Below, one piece after another: positions 61,479-64,000 of a DNA stretch of 64,000 bases. Each line of letters opens with the position of its first letter. The stretch's first letter is position 1. The stretch is from NCBI RefSeq assembly GCF_002154225.1, contig NZ_MTSE01000001.1, positions 620,001 through 684,000 of the forward strand, written 5' to 3'. The position numbers and the translations under genes are program-made. Source of the stretch: Hymenobacter crusticola (lineage in GTDB: Bacteria; Bacteroidota; Bacteroidia; Cytophagales; Hymenobacteraceae). The notes under the pieces were generated by a model. It had not been told where the DNA came from and did not search any database. It was given only the letters and a program-made list of their open reading frames with translations.

Positions 61479-61642
61479 TTTATTCTGAGTAGGAGGAGGT
61501 TACTCTGTTTGGCTGGCTGTTGTAGCGACACTTATTTGTGTCTCACTCATTGCTACTCTTGCTTAGCCTAGGTTCGTTCTAGCGAAAGTCGCTCGGGGCT
61601 AGTTGTTCAACTATGAGGCGCAAGCAGCTGTCGTTATGGCAC

Positions 61643-62413
61643 TTACTTCGCCTTGCGAAAGTACACGTCGTTGCTAATAGACTCTAGTTGCACGAGCGGG
61701 CCAGTGCCGTTGAGCGTGCCACGTAGTTGGTAGCCGACGGGGCCGGCATTATTGCGCTTGTTTTGGAAGACAATATCCTGATCTGTATACACTTCGCCGG
61801 TAATGGTTTTCATAGCTAGCTCAGCCCCCTTAACGGCGGGCCAGCTTACGTCCACGGCCCCGCTGATGGACTTGGCTTTAATAGCGGCCGTGGCGCCTTT
61901 CACGTTCACGTCGCCGCTGATGGACTTGGCGTCGAGCTCACCCGTGGGGCCTTGCACGTCGATGGAGCTACTGATGGTACTCACCGTGAGGTCGATGCCT
62001 TCGGGGACGGTGATGTCGTAGGTGATGTTGGTGCAGATGGAGTAGCCTTTCTTGCCATTCGACCAATTCGAGTAGGTTCGCCGGCCGTTCTCAGGGCAGT
62101 CGCTGTCCTTCGAGTTCTTTAGCATCTCATCGTCTAGCTCCGACTTGAGTGTAATGGCGTCGCTGGTGTTGGTGAGCGTCAGCTGTAGTGCATCGTTCAG
62201 CTTATTCTGGTTGATATCAATGCTAGCTTTCACGGCCAACGCCTTACCCACACCCGCCCGAATGCGGATGGCATTGCCTTGAGGCAGGTTGAGCACGATG
62301 CGCTGCCCTTTGGCAACGGGCGCATTTTTTTCAATGATTTTTTGAGCTACGGCACTAGGCACCACGCCCAGCGCAAATCCAGCTACGAGAAGGGAGAAGA
62401 AAGAAGTACGCAT
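61643..62413 (-). CDS. DUF4097-like beta-strand repeat protein
   Basis: 256-aa exported protein. The ATG for MRTSFFSLLVAGFALGVVPS (about 62413) gives a clear signal peptide; a GTG at 62524 would add 37 residues. After it comes a beta-helix-like series with repeats such as KSISGDVNVKGATAAIKA, KSISGAVDVSWPAVKGAELA and MKTITGEVYTDQDI. Sequence CPENG and SICTN provide two cysteines that could pair. The same SxSGDV repeat type occurs in the next upstream gene, its probable paralogue. The role of such proteins at the envelope is unknown. Confidence 0.82.
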   Translation of the reverse strand: MRTSFFSLLVAGFALGVVPSAVAQKIIEKNAPVAKGQRIVLNLPQGNAIRIRAGVGKALAVKASIDINQNKLNDALQLTLTNTSDAITLKSELDDEMLKNSKDSDCPENGRRTYSNWSNGKKGYSICTNITYDITVPEGIDLTVSTISSSIDVQGPTGELDAKSISGDVNVKGATAAIKAKSISGAVDVSWPAVKGAELAMKTITGEVYTDQDIVFQNKRNNAGPVGYQLRGTLNGTGPLVQLESISNDVYFRKAK

Positions 62414-62552
62414 GACGTTGTGTATTAAAGATGAGTTGAGAGTTTGTAGGGGGATAATTGCAGGGATAAGGCGAATGCTATTTTTTGCTGAGAAGCGCAG
62501 AAGGCCGCAGCTTTTTGCAAGCACCTAGCATAGTTACTGCCCTGGTGTCGTG

Positions 62553-63335
62553 TTATTTAGCTTTGCGCACGAACACGTCGCCGCTCACAGTTTTGAGGTT
62601 GATGGGCGTGCCACCACCGTTGAGCGTGCCGCTTACCGTTTGGCCACCTACCTGGCGCATGGTCTCGTTTCCATTGCCTTTGGGCACGTTCAGGTCGAGG
62701 TCAGTGTAGAGTTCACCCGAGATGGAGCGCATCGTGAGAGTGGTTTTGCTGTTACCAGGCAGCGTCACGTCCACGTCGCCGCTCACGACAGAGATGGAGC
62801 TAGGTTCAGGGCGTAGAGTAGCGAAGCGCACGGTGATGTCGCCGCTCACGGTGTTGGCAACCACGGGGCCGGTCACGTTCAAGAGCTTAGCGCTGGCGTT
62901 TTTCATGGCCACTTCCACACTGCCGTTCAGGTTCTGGAGCAGCAAGTCGCCGCCGCCACCCCAGCCGCTTTGGGTGAAAGACACATCGGCGCGACGCGGC
63001 ACTCGGATGGTGTAAGTAGCATCCTTACGCGAGGCCTTCACGATGCGCAGTGTGTTGTCGGTGCTGGTTACCGACAACCCTAGCTTCGTATTGTCGACGG
63101 CCGAGTTATAGACCGGATGCAATCCTTCGGCGCGCTTATTAGGCTCTTCGTAGCCGTTGCCTTTGATGACAACTTCGTCGCCGTCTGTGCCCTCTATATT
63201 CACATCGCCGGCTTGCATTTCGATGATAATCTTGTTGGCCTTGCCGCTCAGCTTAGTGCGGTATTCTTGGGCGTGAAGGGCAGAGGATGAGGCGAGTACG
63301 ACGCCGGCAACGGCCAGCAAAACAGACTTTTTCAT
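62553..63335 (-). CDS. DUF4097-like beta-strand repeat protein
   Basis: 260-aa exported protein. The ATG at 63335 (MKKSVLLAVAGVVLASSSAL) starts the signal peptide; an in-frame ATG at 63389 adds 18 residues. Repeats are of the DUF4097 kind: LQNLNGSVEVAMKNASAKLL, VTGPVVANTVSGDITVRF, SISVVSGDVDVTLPGNSKTT, RSISGELYTDLDL and LKTVSGDVFVRKAK, the last also shared with the paralogue downstream (YFRKAK). It lies 94 bp after the anti-sigma-like HEAT protein gene on the same strand. Confidence 0.85.
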   Translation of the reverse strand: MKKSVLLAVAGVVLASSSALHAQEYRTKLSGKANKIIIEMQAGDVNIEGTDGDEVVIKGNGYEEPNKRAEGLHPVYNSAVDNTKLGLSVTSTDNTLRIVKASRKDATYTIRVPRRADVSFTQSGWGGGGDLLLQNLNGSVEVAMKNASAKLLNVTGPVVANTVSGDITVRFATLRPEPSSISVVSGDVDVTLPGNSKTTLTMRSISGELYTDLDLNVPKGNGNETMRQVGGQTVSGTLNGGGTPINLKTVSGDVFVRKAK

Positions 63336-63429
63336 AACGAACAATTGGTTTGATTTGGGCAAAAGCAGGCCTGCGCCGGATATTTTCATCCGGCCGAACT
63401 AGCCTGAGCAATAGGTGAGAAGATGCAGT

Positions 63430-64000
63430 TTAGATCAGTAAGCCAATGCCTTGCTCGGCCTGTTGACGCACTACTGGCAGAGCGTCGCGGCGTTGAGCGA
63501 GGCGCTCTAATTGAGGCACTGCTTCGGGCGTACGCAGCTCCACGAGCAGTTCGATTAAGGTAATCTGCACGTTGGGGTCGGTTTGTAAAGGCAGTGAATG
63601 CACTAGCGCGGAGCCGACCCTAGGGTCTTGGCGCAAGCGGTAAAGGGCTTCGCAAGCGGCTAGGCGCACATTCGGGTTGGGATCGGTGTTGAGCGTATTA
63701 ACGAGCACTAGCACCGTAGCATCATTCTGCTGATTGACAGTAGGTGCGTTGCTCACCAGTTGTATCCGGTCGCTGGCGGTGGCGGGCTGCGTGGCCGCGG
63801 TTGCGAGTTGAGTAGCTAGCGAAGGTTTACGCGTCTGGCTGGCAGCAAATTGCTCGGAGCGAGGCCGCAACGTCATGCCGAGCACTACACCCACAGCTAC
63901 CAATAGGAGGCTTGCCGCTACTTGCAGCCACTGCCGCGTAGCCGGCCGGTTCCACAGCGAGAGTACCTTAGCTTCCTGCTCAACCTTTGGCTGGGCTTCT
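63430..64000 (-). CDS. Single-TM HEAT-repeat protein, probable anti-sigma factor, 5' end outside window
   Basis: An open frame runs from the window's right edge to a stop at 63430, 190 codons. The visible N-terminal part is cytosolic, then one TM (LQVAASLLLVAVGVVLGMTL), then a linker (ATQLATAATQPATASDRIQL). A C-terminal HEAT-like region of about 100 residues follows (LNTDPNPNVRLAACEALYRL; HSLPLQTDPNVQITLIELLV). Anti-sigma factors with periplasmic HEAT repeats occur upstream of DUF4097 genes in related bacteria; the N-terminal zinc-finger and sigma gene would be outside the window. Confidence 0.75.
   Translation of the reverse strand, partial: EAQPKVEQEAKVLSLWNRPATRQWLQVAASLLLVAVGVVLGMTLRPRSEQFAASQTRKPSLATQLATAATQPATASDRIQLVSNAPTVNQQNDATVLVLVNTLNTDPNPNVRLAACEALYRLRQDPRVGSALVHSLPLQTDPNVQITLIELLVELRTPEAVPQLERLAQRRDALPVVRQQAEQGIGLLI

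Noticed and set aside
1..64000. tRNA, rRNA, CRISPR array, prophage, transposase or replication origin
   Set aside because: None was recognised by eye anywhere in the window.

Overview
The window reads as chromosomal DNA of a Bacteroidota bacterium, most likely Cytophagales and close to Hymenobacter. This is an inference from high GC for the phylum, absence of Shine-Dalgarno-like leaders, a TAnnTTTG-type promoter, and typical phylum genes: a TamB/lipoprotein-Omp85 pair, fused DAHP synthase-chorismate mutase, CarboxypepD_reg/OMP_b-brl_3 outer-membrane proteins, DUF4097 proteins and a TlpA-like DUF4369 protein. No rRNA, tRNA, CRISPR array, prophage or transposase gene is visible. CTAG, usually a rare tetranucleotide in bacteria, is strikingly common.

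Layout. 1-1.04 kb: start of a secreted Ig/cadherin-like repeat protein, cut by the window edge. 1.3-4 kb: DPE2-like 4-alpha-glucanotransferase. 4.4-12.1 kb: tamB and a lipoprotein Omp85 (TamL-like). 12.2-14.2 kb: YceI protein and a GT4 glycosyltransferase. 14.5-19.9 kb: molybdenum-enzyme cluster (YdeP-type oxidoreductase, small unknown, FdhD) with a divergent MoeB-rhodanese gene. 20-25.9 kb: SNF2 helicase, LolC/E-like permease, methyltransferase, rbfA. 26-30 kb: a polytopic membrane protein, tatC and glyA. 30.2-31.6 kb: ECF-like sigma factor and a TPR anti-sigma-like protein. 31.6-33.5 kb: a phosphatase and three small disordered hydrophilic proteins. 33.6-38.1 kb: pterin dehydratase, rsmI, lnt, inositol-phosphatase family gene and two small genes. 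38.3-44.3 kb: aspartic-protease-like protein, HTH-membrane protein, radical SAM protein, a thioredoxin-fold protein without its cysteines, and radA. 44.5-47.5 kb: a duplicated two-gene cassette (phosphoesterase lipoprotein plus small exported protein). 47.5-50.5 kb: acyltransferase, TPR protein, SelW-like protein. 50.6-55 kb: aromatic amino-acid operon. 55.2-58.6 kb: EthD-like protein, PRISE-type reductase, AraC regulator. 58.7-64 kb: outer-membrane receptor, two DUF4097-type proteins and a membrane anti-sigma-like HEAT protein, the last cut by the window edge.

The most notable element is the leader of the pheA operon (54,661-54,945). It holds two complete transcription attenuators in series, each with its own Phe/Tyr-rich leader peptide, Rho-independent terminator and plausible antiterminator. 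The peptides are too short for ordinary gene calling. The second regulatory highlight is a trio of TACGAA-N4-TTCGTA-type operators over a near-consensus Bacteroidota promoter upstream of the outer-membrane receptor gene. Intergenic DNA carries several families of hairpin repeats, including three copies of a GTCATGCTGAGC...GCGAAGCATCT element.
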